Source: an uncultured Phycisphaerae bacterium (GTDB lineage: Bacteria > Planctomycetota > Phycisphaerae > UBA1845 > PWPN01). Taken from it: a stretch of 61,182 bases of DNA. The notes under the pieces were generated by a model. That model was not told where the DNA came from. It saw nothing but the letters and a program-made list of their open reading frames with translations, and searched no databases. Shown in pieces: positions 1-8,375 of this stretch (positions within the stretch are counted from its first letter, which is position 1; each line of letters starts with the position of its first letter). The stretch lies in assembly GCA_938005315.1 (NCBI GenBank), contig CALLOB010000009.1:1-61182 (forward strand), written 5' to 3'. The position numbers and the translations under genes were made by a program.

Positions 1-98
1 ACGGAGCGCGTCCCTTCGGGCCGCAGGCAAGCGTCCCCAGGTTATCACTAACCCAGGTGCGGCCGGGGAAGCACGGACGATCGCAGGCCCGACGCATC

Positions 99-1502
99 TT
101 ACCGGCGGGCCTGCTCCCGAACCTCCAGGTATCGCCGGTAGAGGGCGGGTTCCTCGGCCTGGAAGCGGTCGCTCGATTCAAACGAAAGCCGCAGTTCACC
201 CTCGGGCCCCTGAACGGTCACATCGATGCGTCCGTCCGGCAGGCAGTGGAAGCTGTACCTGGGCGGCCCGGGCTTCTCGGGCGACAAGCCGGGGACGGCC
301 TGGGGCGTGGGCTCGGCGGGGGAGGCTGGAGGCCGGGCGGAAGTACCCGGTCCGGTCGCAGCGGCTGGAGGCGGAGGAGAAACAGGCTGTCGTTCGGCGT
401 CCGGTGGCGCGGGACGGTCCTGCGGCCTGTGCTCGTCCTGCCGCGGACGGCCGCCGTAGTACTCGCGGAGCCGCTCCATCGGGCCGCGGAAGAAATGTCG
501 GTCCCATTCGCGGAAGCCGCGGAACTCGGGGCGCTGGCGCTCCCATTGCCTGAGCCGTTCGAGGTACTCGCGCAGGGCCTCGGCGATCGGCGGAGGCGGG
601 ACATCGTCGATATCCGCGCCGGGCGAAGGCTCTGGAACAAGCAACGTTGCCGCCTGCGGATCCGCGTCACGCAGGGCCTGGAAGTCGGGATAGGTCTTGA
701 CCTCAGCGCTGTCCCGGCCTTCCTGGCGCTGATAACGCCTCACGGTGAAACGGCCATCCGGTTCACGGGTGACATGCACGACCCGTCCGTGCTGGTCGGT
801 CCGCATGGCCTCGTCAACCCGGGTGTCGGGCTGGCCCGGCCCTCCGGGCTTTTCGGAGGTGATCCATCGCCGCAGTTCCGCCATCCATCGTTCGGTCAGG
901 CCGGGGTCGTCGGTCTCGAAACGCAGTTCGTCGCTTTCCCAGGGCTCGGACAATTCGCCGAGATCCTCCTCGATCCAGCCCTTGCCGCCGGGTCCCGGAC
1001 GCAGGATCCTGCCGCGCAGACCGAGCATGCGTTGCATGGGGATTCCCGGCCGGACCTCGAACTTGAACCGCAGTTCGTGCCGGTCCGGCGGCAGGGCGGC
1101 CAGCGTCGCGGTGATGTCCTCGTGCCGGCCCTTGCGGATGACCTTCAGCCGGAGGGTGTCACCGGGAGCCCGGGAGCGGACGTAGTCGCCGAACCACTCG
1201 ATGCCGGCCTCGGTGCTGCGTCCGTCCGCCTCCAGCACGATGTCGTCGGGCTGCAGCCCGCACATGTCCGCGGGGCTGCCGGCGTAGACGTTCCGGACCA
1301 TCGGGGCGCGGGGCGGGATCCGCAGATGCTCGGCCAGGACCGGCGGCATGGGTTCGAGTTCGACGCCCAGCCAGGCCCGGGCCGCGACCGGCTCGGCGGG
1401 ACGGGTGGCCGGTGGTTCGGCGTCCGACCGGATCGGTCCGGCGGTCGACAGAATCGCGGCGGTGGCGAGGCTCAGCACGATTCCCGGGTCGCAGCGGTTC
1501 AT
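99..1502 (-). CDS. Exported PDZ-domain protein
   Basis: A 467-residue protein. The start was chosen at 1502 because an AAGGAG ribosome site lies about 6 nt upstream and the product then begins with a signal-peptide-like hydrophobic segment; the frame is open further upstream but that extension looks non-coding. Residues about 45-150 form a PDZ-like domain (it contains PWLGVELEP- and GSPADMCGLQPDDIV-like segments typical of PDZ domains of HtrA/CtpA proteins). The remainder is rich in Pro, Arg and charged residues with a low-complexity proline-rich stretch and no visible protease domain. It lies downstream of a sigma/anti-sigma pair on the same strand, which suggests an envelope adaptor or sensor. 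No catalytic residues were seen, so enzymatic activity is not claimed. Confidence 0.7.
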   Translation of the reverse strand: MNRCDPGIVLSLATAAILSTAGPIRSDAEPPATRPAEPVAARAWLGVELEPMPPVLAEHLRIPPRAPMVRNVYAGSPADMCGLQPDDIVLEADGRSTEAGIEWFGDYVRSRAPGDTLRLKVIRKGRHEDITATLAALPPDRHELRFKFEVRPGIPMQRMLGLRGRILRPGPGGKGWIEEDLGELSEPWESDELRFETDDPGLTERWMAELRRWITSEKPGGPGQPDTRVDEAMRTDQHGRVVHVTREPDGRFTVRRYQRQEGRDSAEVKTYPDFQALRDADPQAATLLVPEPSPGADIDDVPPPPIAEALREYLERLRQWERQRPEFRGFREWDRHFFRGPMERLREYYGGRPRQDEHRPQDRPAPPDAERQPVSPPPPAAATGPGTSARPPASPAEPTPQAVPGLSPEKPGPPRYSFHCLPDGRIDVTVQGPEGELRLSFESSDRFQAEEPALYRRYLEVREQARR

Positions 1503-1660
1503 GGTCTTCTCCTTCGCACTGGCGGCGGTCCGGCAGTACTGCTCCATGGCACGCGTCCGGCAAAGCTGCCGGCCTTCTGCGGTCGCCGGCGCCCTGAGGT
1601 CATGACCTCTGGGGGGGGGCGCCGGCGATGCGAGCGGGACCGGCGCTTCGCGGCACAGGG

Positions 1661-2206
1661 TCAATAGCTTGCCCGCACGGCGACGGGCCTCAGGTGCGAT
1701 CGGTCTATCTCCAGAAGATAGAGGCTTCGCGTCTTATCGTCATAGACGCCGAGCACTTCGCGGTTCACCACTTCGGCGTAGCGTTCGGCCCAGCCCTTAC
1801 CGGCCGGAAACGGAGGCGCTGCGGCCCCGGCCGCCGAGGCGCCGGTGTCGAGGGCGGTATGGGCATCCGTCCGGACGCCGGCATCTCCGTTCGGCCGGAG
1901 CGTCTGCCAGCCGGTGGCCAGTATTACCGAGGCCGCAGCGGCCAGGAGACCCGCCGCCACGGAACGATGCCATCTTCGAAGGCGGTCGGTCGAAAGTTCC
2001 GGCGGCACGGCGGGCGCGGCGTGCGGAGTCGCGATGCCGTCGCGGAGAGCCCGTCGCGCGAGCTCGTCGATCCGCGCGGCGGCATCCAGGGCCGCCCGGA
2101 CCTCCGGCGAGCGCAGAACGGCCCGGTCCAGCTCGACCGACTCACTGTCGGCGAGGACGCCGTCGAGCTTACGACTGATCAGACGCTCGATGTTTTCGTC
2201 GAGCAT
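1661..2206 (-). CDS. Putative membrane anti-sigma factor
   Basis: A 181-residue protein whose ATG lies 38 nt inside the 3' end of the upstream ECF sigma gene, so translation is probably coupled. The N-terminal about 80 residues are helical and charged and resemble anti-sigma cytoplasmic domains (IERLISRKLDG and a following ELDRAV segment). A single hydrophobic segment at about residues 82-103 would span the membrane. The C-terminal part would be outside. The HxxxCxxC zinc motif of ZAS anti-sigma factors is absent. The anti-sigma role is inferred from position, topology and coupling to the sigma gene, not from a recognisable family signature. Confidence 0.6.
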   Translation of the reverse strand: MLDENIERLISRKLDGVLADSESVELDRAVLRSPEVRAALDAAARIDELARRALRDGIATPHAAPAVPPELSTDRLRRWHRSVAAGLLAAAASVILATGWQTLRPNGDAGVRTDAHTALDTGASAAGAAAPPFPAGKGWAERYAEVVNREVLGVYDDKTRSLYLLEIDRSHLRPVAVRASY

Positions 2207-2813
2207 GACCGCTCACCTTGTCTTCGAGCCGAGTTCGCAGGAGCCGGCGTGCCCTCACCAGTCGCGTTTCCACCGTGTCCACCGGCAGGCCAAGCGTCCG
2301 GCCGATCTCCTGATAGCTCCAGTCCTCCAGATGCCGAAGCACGAAGGGCTCGCGGTAGATCGTCGGCAGCGACCGGATCGCCTGCAGGACGGCTTCGTGC
2401 TCTTCGCTCGCGTCGACGGCCTCGGTCGACGGGGCGGGGCGCGAGGTCGTGTCGTGCCGTCGGGTTCGCAGCCAGGAGAGGATCCCGCGGCGCCGGCGGG
2501 CCTGGCGGCGCAGGAAGTCCGCGGCGGAGTTCCTGGCGATGCTGCAGACCCAGCCGCGCCAGCGCGACGCGTCCTCCAGACGCCGGGCCTCGCGCCAGAC
2601 GACCATCCAGACGTGCTGCAATACGTCCTCCAGATCTCCGGGAGCCACGCCCGCAGCCAGAATGATGCCGCGAATCCACCTTCCATGGATGCGCATCAGA
2701 TCGGCCATGGCCTGGGCGTCCGCGTGTGCGACGGCCTCCAGCAACAGGCTCTCCTGGTCGAAGTCGATTGTGACCGCCGGTTGCGTACCCATAGGTTTCA
2801 ACGAACCACACAT
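2169..2813 (-). CDS. ECF RNA polymerase sigma factor
   Basis: A 214-residue sigma-70 family ECF factor. Region 2 spans about residues 30-105 (it includes DLEDVLQHVWMVVWRE and the WRGWVCSIARN helix). Region 4 lies at about 140-195 and has the recognition HTH WSYQEIGRTLGLPVDTVETR. Between them is a short Arg-rich linker. It would redirect RNA polymerase to a small regulon. A second in-frame ATG at 2792 is possible, and neither start has a strong ribosome site. It overlaps the following anti-sigma-like gene by 38 nt. A candidate ECF-type promoter upstream (2880-2907) suggests autoregulation. Family identity is clear; the stimulus is unknown. Confidence 0.9.
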   Translation of the reverse strand: MCGSLKPMGTQPAVTIDFDQESLLLEAVAHADAQAMADLMRIHGRWIRGIILAAGVAPGDLEDVLQHVWMVVWREARRLEDASRWRGWVCSIARNSAADFLRRQARRRRGILSWLRTRRHDTTSRPAPSTEAVDASEEHEAVLQAIRSLPTIYREPFVLRHLEDWSYQEIGRTLGLPVDTVETRLVRARRLLRTRLEDKVSGHARRKHRASDQS

Positions 2814-2879
2814 CCCATAGACGTTCAGGCGCGGGAGTCCCTGTCAACTCGAGGCCGCCGAACCCCTGGGATCGACCGG

Positions 2880-2907
2880 TTGTCGCATGCAAGGCCGCGC
2901 AAGTTCC
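2880..2907 (-). promoter_or_regulatory. Candidate ECF-type promoter of the sigma operon
   Basis: On the minus strand GGAACTT (2901-2907) is followed after 16 nt by GACAA (2880-2884), about 60 nt before the sigma-factor ATG. GGAACTT matches the -35 element of E. coli sigma-E-type promoters exactly; the -10 match is weaker. This is a motif match only, with no information on the actual specificity of this sigma factor. Confidence 0.35.
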
Positions 2908-3028
2908 TGTTTCGCAGGATTGTACGTCAGAGGGGGTGAGGCGGTTGTCCAGAACGCCGGCCGAGGAGGCATCGTCGCGAACGGGCAGGCGGAGAACTCA
3001 GGCCGTAAGCTGGGAGGTGGAATCCGGT

Positions 3029-4546
3029 TCAGACGCCGGCAGGTTGGCTGGCCGGGGGCTGGACGAACACGGTCTTTCGCAGGACCAGTTTCTGATCATC
3101 CGCAGTAATGATGATGGCCTCGATCTGGTGGTTGCCAGGTTCGCGAAGGATCCCCTGTGCCTCGAAGCTATTGGAAGCAAAGGGCTTATGGTTGTCTGTC
3201 CAGAGAATGCTGGCTCCATCGCGGAGGCGCTGAGGCATTTGCACGCTGAGGCTGACCCACAGCGGGGCGGTCCCGACGGTGTCGCCGTGAACCTGGATCC
3301 AAGCGGGGACGGGGGTGGGGTCCATCACCTCGCGGTGCACCGGCGAACGGTCTTCCTGCAGCGGGGCGGTCCGGAGGACCGGCGGGATGGCCGGAATGTC
3401 GTTGCCGGTGTCGTAAGGCTGGCGGACGGGTCGCTTCGGGGTGGCGGTCTTGGGGCTTGTGACGGAGGCCGGGGCCGCCGGCCGGGGCGTTGTCTGGACC
3501 GGTGCGACGCGCACAGGGGTGTTCGGCAAGGGTACCGGCCGGTCGGAGGTCCGGGCGGGGGTCTTGTCGGGGGGCGGACTGAAGACGGCGTCGCGGGTCG
3601 GCTCGGGCGGTTGGCGGTCCGCTCGGGCGGCGTCGGCGACGGCGGGGACCGGTCTGGGAGTGGACGGTCGGGGGGCGACGGCGACCGGGCCGGCCGGAGC
3701 CACGTCATCCATGACCATGGCACCGATTTCCGGCGGCGTCTTGGGGGTGACACCGATCTCCGCGGCGAACAGGGCGGCAGCCACCTGCGGCCTGCGCTCG
3801 TGTCCGAGGCCCTTGACCATCTTGGCAACCACCTGAAAGCGGTTGCGGCGGTACCAGTCCACGGCCTGCATGCTCTCGTCGCGGCAGACCTTGAAGTCGT
3901 TTTCCCCGAAGAAGATGCCGACCTTCATGGTCCGGTAGCGCGGCACCCGGGCGGGGTCGAGCATCGAGGGGCTGAAGTTGGAGCCACGCACCGCCAGGGT
4001 GGTGAACCGTTCGGGGTACTTGTTGACCATGTAGTGAGCCAGGTATCCGCCGGAGGAGAAACTGGTGGCCAGGACCCGGCCGGGGTCGGCGTTGGTCCGA
4101 CGGAAGACCTCATCCATGGTGGCCAGCACGGCGCGTTCGTCCTGCTGGACGTAGGGCAGGGTGGGGTCTCGCAGGGGGAACTGCATGGTCAGGCTGTCGC
4201 AGGTCCGCAGCTCCGGGGCGATGACGATGAAGCCGTAGCGGTCGGCCTCCTCCTGCCACTCCCGGATCTGAGGCTCGGCATCGTCATAGGGGCGCAGGCC
4301 GTGAAACGTGACCACCGTAGGCCAGCGGGTGTGATCCTCGCGGCGCCCCTTGTTCTTGACATAGTCCTCGGGCAGATACAGGTAATAGGGCGTGCGGGTT
4401 TCCGGCTCGACCTCGCGGGTGCAAAGGCCCTTGCCCGGCTTCTGGGGGACCGCGCAGCCGCAAATGGCGTTGAGCGTCAGGGCGACAAGGACGGCAGGCA
4501 GAGCACGCCCGGTATGTTCAGGCAGACGCACGCACACCCCACCCAT
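3029..4546 (-). CDS. Lipoprotein alpha/beta-hydrolase (PHB-depolymerase/esterase-like)
   Basis: A 505-residue protein. The start at 4546 has GGGAGG 5-6 nt upstream and gives a signal peptide ending in a lipobox-like LNAICGC, so it is probably a lipoprotein. Residues about 45-275 form an alpha/beta hydrolase of the esterase/PHB-depolymerase type: YYLYLPEDY, VVTFHGLRPYDD (oxyanion-hole region) and a nucleophile elbow in ATSFSSGGYLAHY. A later GLGHERRP segment could supply the catalytic His. A long Pro/Thr/Arg-rich linker (about 290-410) follows, then a beta-rich C-terminal domain that ends in QPPASQPAGV. The likely role is hydrolysis of an ester substrate at the cell envelope; the substrate cannot be read from the sequence. 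Confidence 0.7.
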   Translation of the reverse strand: MGGVCVRLPEHTGRALPAVLVALTLNAICGCAVPQKPGKGLCTREVEPETRTPYYLYLPEDYVKNKGRREDHTRWPTVVTFHGLRPYDDAEPQIREWQEEADRYGFIVIAPELRTCDSLTMQFPLRDPTLPYVQQDERAVLATMDEVFRRTNADPGRVLATSFSSGGYLAHYMVNKYPERFTTLAVRGSNFSPSMLDPARVPRYRTMKVGIFFGENDFKVCRDESMQAVDWYRRNRFQVVAKMVKGLGHERRPQVAAALFAAEIGVTPKTPPEIGAMVMDDVAPAGPVAVAPRPSTPRPVPAVADAARADRQPPEPTRDAVFSPPPDKTPARTSDRPVPLPNTPVRVAPVQTTPRPAAPASVTSPKTATPKRPVRQPYDTGNDIPAIPPVLRTAPLQEDRSPVHREVMDPTPVPAWIQVHGDTVGTAPLWVSLSVQMPQRLRDGASILWTDNHKPFASNSFEAQGILREPGNHQIEAIIITADDQKLVLRKTVFVQPPASQPAGV

Positions 4547-4742
4547 TACGACCTCCCGGAGCTTCAGTTCGGACATTCTAGCCGACGGCCGGCCTGATCC
4601 AAAAAGCGCACAAGAGCGTGGGCGCGCTGCGCGCACGGGCGCCACGCTTCAGGGCCGGCCCGCAGGTCTCATGGTGTTTATCGAGCGGTCGGCAGCCCGC
4701 CCATGAGCGAAACATGGCTGGCGGCAGGGCGGCGGTTCGGGG

Positions 4743-6047
4743 CTAGAGTTCAAATCCGATGCGCTCGCGGTAGGTGCGCGAGAACAGCCCCAGAATCCGG
4801 CCGATGACGCAGGCGAAGTACAGAGCCACGCCGATGAGCACCGACCATGCGCCCAGTCCGGCCAGCATGGTCAGGATCGTCCCGCTGAGCGATGCGTCCG
4901 GAGCCGGCCGGGAGGCTTTCAGGATCATGGGCATGGCCCAGTTGAGCACCGCGGCCATCGCCCCGATGTAGATCGCCAGGTAGATGATGCTGATCAGGAA
5001 CAGAAAGATATAGTGGCCGATGGTCCGGGCGATGGCGGCGCCGAACCTGGCCGGGTTCAGGCCGTCCCAGGTGTTGGCGCTGGCCATCCCGATCATGTTC
5101 ATGGGTACGCTGAAGGTCAGCAGCACCAGGACGACGATGCTGACCGGATTCATGAGGCCCGCGGCCAGATCCTCGGCGGTGGAGGGCAGATGCCCGGTGG
5201 TGAAAAAAACCAGGATGATTACGACGAGGGCGTAGAAGCCCAGCAGGGCGGCATAGCCGGCCAGGGCGGCGCCGAGGCTGACCGGGTTCCAGGTGATTTC
5301 CGGGGCGGTGTCGGAGCCGGCGGTGGTGGCCCGGGTGCTGTCGATGAGCATGTAGTAGGCGATGGCCCCGAAGTAGACCCCCTCGGCGATGAACATGACC
5401 GTCAGGACCACCGCCACCCATCCGAAGTCGGTTTTCTCGGCGACGGCCTCGTTGGCCCCGGCCGCGCCGGTGAACAGCAGGATGGCGGTCATGGGCACGG
5501 CGACGACGGCCAGGGCGATGACCATGGCCGCGCCGATCGAGGGGAGGGCTGTAACCGGGTAACCGATAGCCTTGGTGAAGCCGGTGTAGAAGGTTTCCGG
5601 CCTGCTGGTCGGTTCGAAGTCCGTGGTGTAGCTGGTTCGTTCCCGCGCCTCGAGGGCAACCCCGGGGATGGCCGCCCCGCAGTACTTGCAGATGAGTTCG
5701 CAGTAGATGTCGGGGCTGAAGGTCGTCTGGCCACAGCCCGGGCACACGCGCTGACAGGGATCCTTCCTGGCGGCGGCCTCCTGGAGGGCGCTGCGGGCGG
5801 CGGCCTCGGCGGCCTGGGCCTCCTTGAGGGTCATCGGCTTGCCTTTCCGCTCGATGACCACCGGTTGCCCGGCCGTTTCAATGGCCTCCAGCGAGCGGAT
5901 GTCCAGATGTAGGTCTGGGCTCCCCGCGGCTTCACTCTCCCGCGGCAGAGTCACCGGCTGTTTGCAGCCGGGGCACTTCACCTTCCGGCCGGCCCACTCG
6001 TCCGGAGCCTGCACGACCTTCTTGCAGCTGGGGCACACGACTTTCAT
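4743..6047 (-). CDS. Zinc-ribbon (MJ0042-type) multi-pass membrane protein
   Basis: A 434-residue protein starting MKVVCPSCKKVVQAP. The N-terminal zinc ribbon has two CxxC knuckles (CPSC and CPGC) of the MJ0042 type that is common in planctomycetes. A second Cys-rich treble follows at about residues 115-145 (CPGCGQTTFS... CELICKYCG). From about residue 185 there are six or so hydrophobic segments, so the protein is integral in the membrane with a cytoplasmic zinc-binding head. The hydrophobic part resembles YIP1/DUF-type membrane domains in pattern only. No function can be assigned. The upstream in-frame extension to 6224 is Arg/Pro rich and unlikely to be translated. Confidence 0.7.
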   Translation of the reverse strand: MKVVCPSCKKVVQAPDEWAGRKVKCPGCKQPVTLPRESEAAGSPDLHLDIRSLEAIETAGQPVVIERKGKPMTLKEAQAAEAAARSALQEAAARKDPCQRVCPGCGQTTFSPDIYCELICKYCGAAIPGVALEARERTSYTTDFEPTSRPETFYTGFTKAIGYPVTALPSIGAAMVIALAVVAVPMTAILLFTGAAGANEAVAEKTDFGWVAVVLTVMFIAEGVYFGAIAYYMLIDSTRATTAGSDTAPEITWNPVSLGAALAGYAALLGFYALVVIILVFFTTGHLPSTAEDLAAGLMNPVSIVVLVLLTFSVPMNMIGMASANTWDGLNPARFGAAIARTIGHYIFLFLISIIYLAIYIGAMAAVLNWAMPMILKASRPAPDASLSGTILTMLAGLGAWSVLIGVALYFACVIGRILGLFSRTYRERIGFEL

Positions 6048-6332
6048 AGGGTTCGACGCAGTCGTTGACGGGCCGCCGGGCGGTGGACTCCGCCCCGGGC
6101 CGGTCCGTCCGGCCTCAAGAGGGCCCGCCGCGGCAGCAACGATCGCCGGGCAGCGCCGCCGGTGCGGGGCGAGACCGCAGACGGTGCGGCCAGAGGCCGG
6201 GCTTCCGGGTCGCGCCAGAGCCATTATCGCGGTGCTGCACGCGAGGTCAAGCCGTTGTCCGGTGACGGCGAACAGGCCAGGAGAAGATCTTGCCCCGTTC
6301 CGCGGATCGGCGGGGGGAAGCCATGGGGGCGT

Positions 6333-8000
6333 TCACGACCGGATGAACTCGGCATGTTCGCGGCCGAGCGCCGCGCGGATTCTGGCCAGGGCGCGCCGTT
6401 CGATCTGGCGGACGCGTTCCTTGGTGACGCCGAGAGACTCGCCGATCTGGTCGAGGGTCATGCCGTGGCCGTTGTTGTCCAGCCCGTAGTGGCGGACCAC
6501 GATCTCCTGCTCGCGCTGGGTCAGGAGTTGCAAGCCCCTGGCGACCAGGTGCCGCGCGGCCTCGACCGCGGAATCCGTCGCTTCGGGCGTGGGGGCAGGG
6601 GCCGCGGCGAGCATCTCGTCCACGCCGGTGACCATGCGAGCGGCCTGAACCATGCGTTCCGGCACGGTTCGGGCGTAGTGCCGCATGACCGCCCAGGACG
6701 CGTAGGTGCTGAACTTGTAGCCGCGGGTGTAGTCGAACTTTTCGACTGCGCGGATCAGGGCCATGTTCCCGTCGCTGACCACCTCGAAGAAGTGCGGGGA
6801 CCGTCCCACGTGGCGACGGGCGATGCTGACCACCAGCCTCAGGTTGGCCCGCAGAATTTCGTTTTTGACCGTCTCGGCCTCGGCCAGCAGGGCTTCGATT
6901 CGGTCGAGGCATTCATCGGTGGCGACGGCGGGGTCGAGCCTGGATCGCAGGCGGTCGGCGAGGAACTTCAGGTAGTTGAAGCGGCGGAAGGCGGCCCGTT
7001 CCTGGTCGGCGTCCAGCAGGGCCTCGCGGTAGAGGTCCTGCAGGTAGGGGGGCAGGTCGCGCGGCGGACGGACGTTGCTGCAGCGGCGTCCGGCGAGATT
7101 CAGCGGCTGCCCGAGAATGGCCTGCTCCGCGCCGGGAGCCTCGAACTCGGGGCTGTGGACGAAGCTGATGGGCGTCGTCTTGATCAGAGCGGCGCGAGCC
7201 CGGCGGACGCCATCCCGCACCGTTTCGGCCGTCAGGCCCAGTTCGCCGGCGAGGTCCTCGACCGATCGACCCTTGCGCACCGCCTCGAGCCAGACCGTGA
7301 ACCGGGGATCCGTCCCCGGCTCGGACTTCCTGCGGAACAGCGGCTTGTCGGGATGGGCCTCGTCGTGGCGGCGGAGGGTGTACCGGATGGTTTCTACCGC
7401 GCGGCCGGTTTCAGCGGCAATCTTCTGCGAGAGTTCGTGAAGCCGCATGGGTCCGTCGGCCAACAGTTCGCGGGCCCGGGCGACGATCCTTTGTTTTTCC
7501 TCCGGGGTCAGCTGGCTGAAGGCCGCGCCGCGCCGCACGAGGTCGATATGGCGGGAGACGAAGCGCCGCACGCATCGGTCGAGGAAAGCCATGCGCACGG
7601 AACCGTCGGGATAACGCAGTTTGCGGCCGGGCAGGCCGCGGCGCCGCCACCGGCAGATCGTCTTGCTCGAGACGTTCAGCCGTTCGGCGAGTTCCTCCGT
7701 GGTCCAGCAGGCGGTGCGCAGGGCGCCGACCGGGAGCGTGGTCGCGGCGCTGAGGTCTTCAGCCAGCTGCACCAGGTCGAGGATCAGGGCCTTGCCGGGG
7801 AGCATACGCTGCGTGGAGCCGGTCTTTGGGCGATAGCCCGTCAGCTGGTGGCAGACGAATTCATACGGGTAGCTTTTCTCCGGTTCGACAAGATCGATGA
7901 GATACTCGACGGCGTCGAGTTGCTTGAGGCGCAGGCGCACCGGTGAGAGCTTGAGCTGGTGGGCCAGCTCGGCCATCGTCTTGAGGCGGTATTCCACCAT
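6333..8000 (-). CDS. RNA polymerase sigma-70 factor with N-terminal HTH modules
   Basis: A 555-residue protein. The start at 8000 has GGGGAG 7 nt upstream. The C-terminal third is a clear sigma-70 factor: region 2 at about residues 375-440 (RANLRLVVSIARRH, LIRAVEKFDYTRGYKFSTYA) and region 4 at about 490-545 (LTQREQEIVVRHYGL, LGVTKERVRQIERRAL). No region 1.1, region 1.2 or normal region 3 was recognised. The N-terminal 300 residues instead carry HTH-like modules: a MerR/excisionase-like one at about 98-140 (EELAERLNVSSKTICRWRRR), one at about 160-205, and one at about 220-255 (SVEDLAGELGLTAETVRDG). It probably serves as a housekeeping-type or group 2/3 sigma factor of its lineage; the added DNA-binding modules are unusual. 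Confidence 0.85.
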   Translation of the reverse strand: MVEYRLKTMAELAHQLKLSPVRLRLKQLDAVEYLIDLVEPEKSYPYEFVCHQLTGYRPKTGSTQRMLPGKALILDLVQLAEDLSAATTLPVGALRTACWTTEELAERLNVSSKTICRWRRRGLPGRKLRYPDGSVRMAFLDRCVRRFVSRHIDLVRRGAAFSQLTPEEKQRIVARARELLADGPMRLHELSQKIAAETGRAVETIRYTLRRHDEAHPDKPLFRRKSEPGTDPRFTVWLEAVRKGRSVEDLAGELGLTAETVRDGVRRARAALIKTTPISFVHSPEFEAPGAEQAILGQPLNLAGRRCSNVRPPRDLPPYLQDLYREALLDADQERAAFRRFNYLKFLADRLRSRLDPAVATDECLDRIEALLAEAETVKNEILRANLRLVVSIARRHVGRSPHFFEVVSDGNMALIRAVEKFDYTRGYKFSTYASWAVMRHYARTVPERMVQAARMVTGVDEMLAAAPAPTPEATDSAVEAARHLVARGLQLLTQREQEIVVRHYGLDNNGHGMTLDQIGESLGVTKERVRQIERRALARIRAALGREHAEFIRS

Positions 8001-8210
8001 GGGACGACTCCCCGGGACGGCCGGAGCGCTGCGGCGACACCCGTTTATCGCCGCCGGTCGGCGCGTGCCCCGCGTTGCCGAGGCTGCGGGCGGCTGTCGT
8101 GTGTCGCCGGCCGCGGTCGCGTGGGGTTCGACACGGCGCCGGTGAGCAGAGCCCGCTGTCGGAGTCCGTCGACCTTGTGGGTGCAGGCCGACCTTGCTCC
8201 CCTACGGCTT

Positions 8211-8239
8211 ATTATCGTGCCTGTAAGGGTGAACGTCAA
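8211..8239 (-). promoter_or_regulatory. Sigma-70 promoter upstream of the sigma-factor gene
   Basis: On the minus strand TTGACG (8234-8239) and GATAAT (8211-8216) are separated by exactly 17 nt; both differ from consensus by one base. The start point would be near 8204, leaving a leader of about 200 nt before the sigma-factor ATG at 8000. It lies in the otherwise empty 8001-8375 gap, which holds nothing else I recognise. The local AT content is higher than in neighbouring DNA. Confidence 0.6.
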
Positions 8240-8375
8240 CGAGGAAAAGCATTTATGGTGGGTTTTCGTCCGAGCGCCCCTTTGCGGATGGGGGCCGGGC
8301 CACGATGGCGGGCTGAAAGCCTGCGAGCCATACGGTTTCACTTCAATTCTGCGAGCCCCTCAGCAGGTCGAGAGC

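Noticed and set aside
57-1667. Plus-strand reading frame over the PDZ gene
   Set aside because: Arg/Gly-rich shadow of the minus-strand gene, with no ribosome site or recognisable domain.
6162-7946. Plus-strand frame of 594 residues
   Set aside because: Antisense shadow of the sigma-70 gene.
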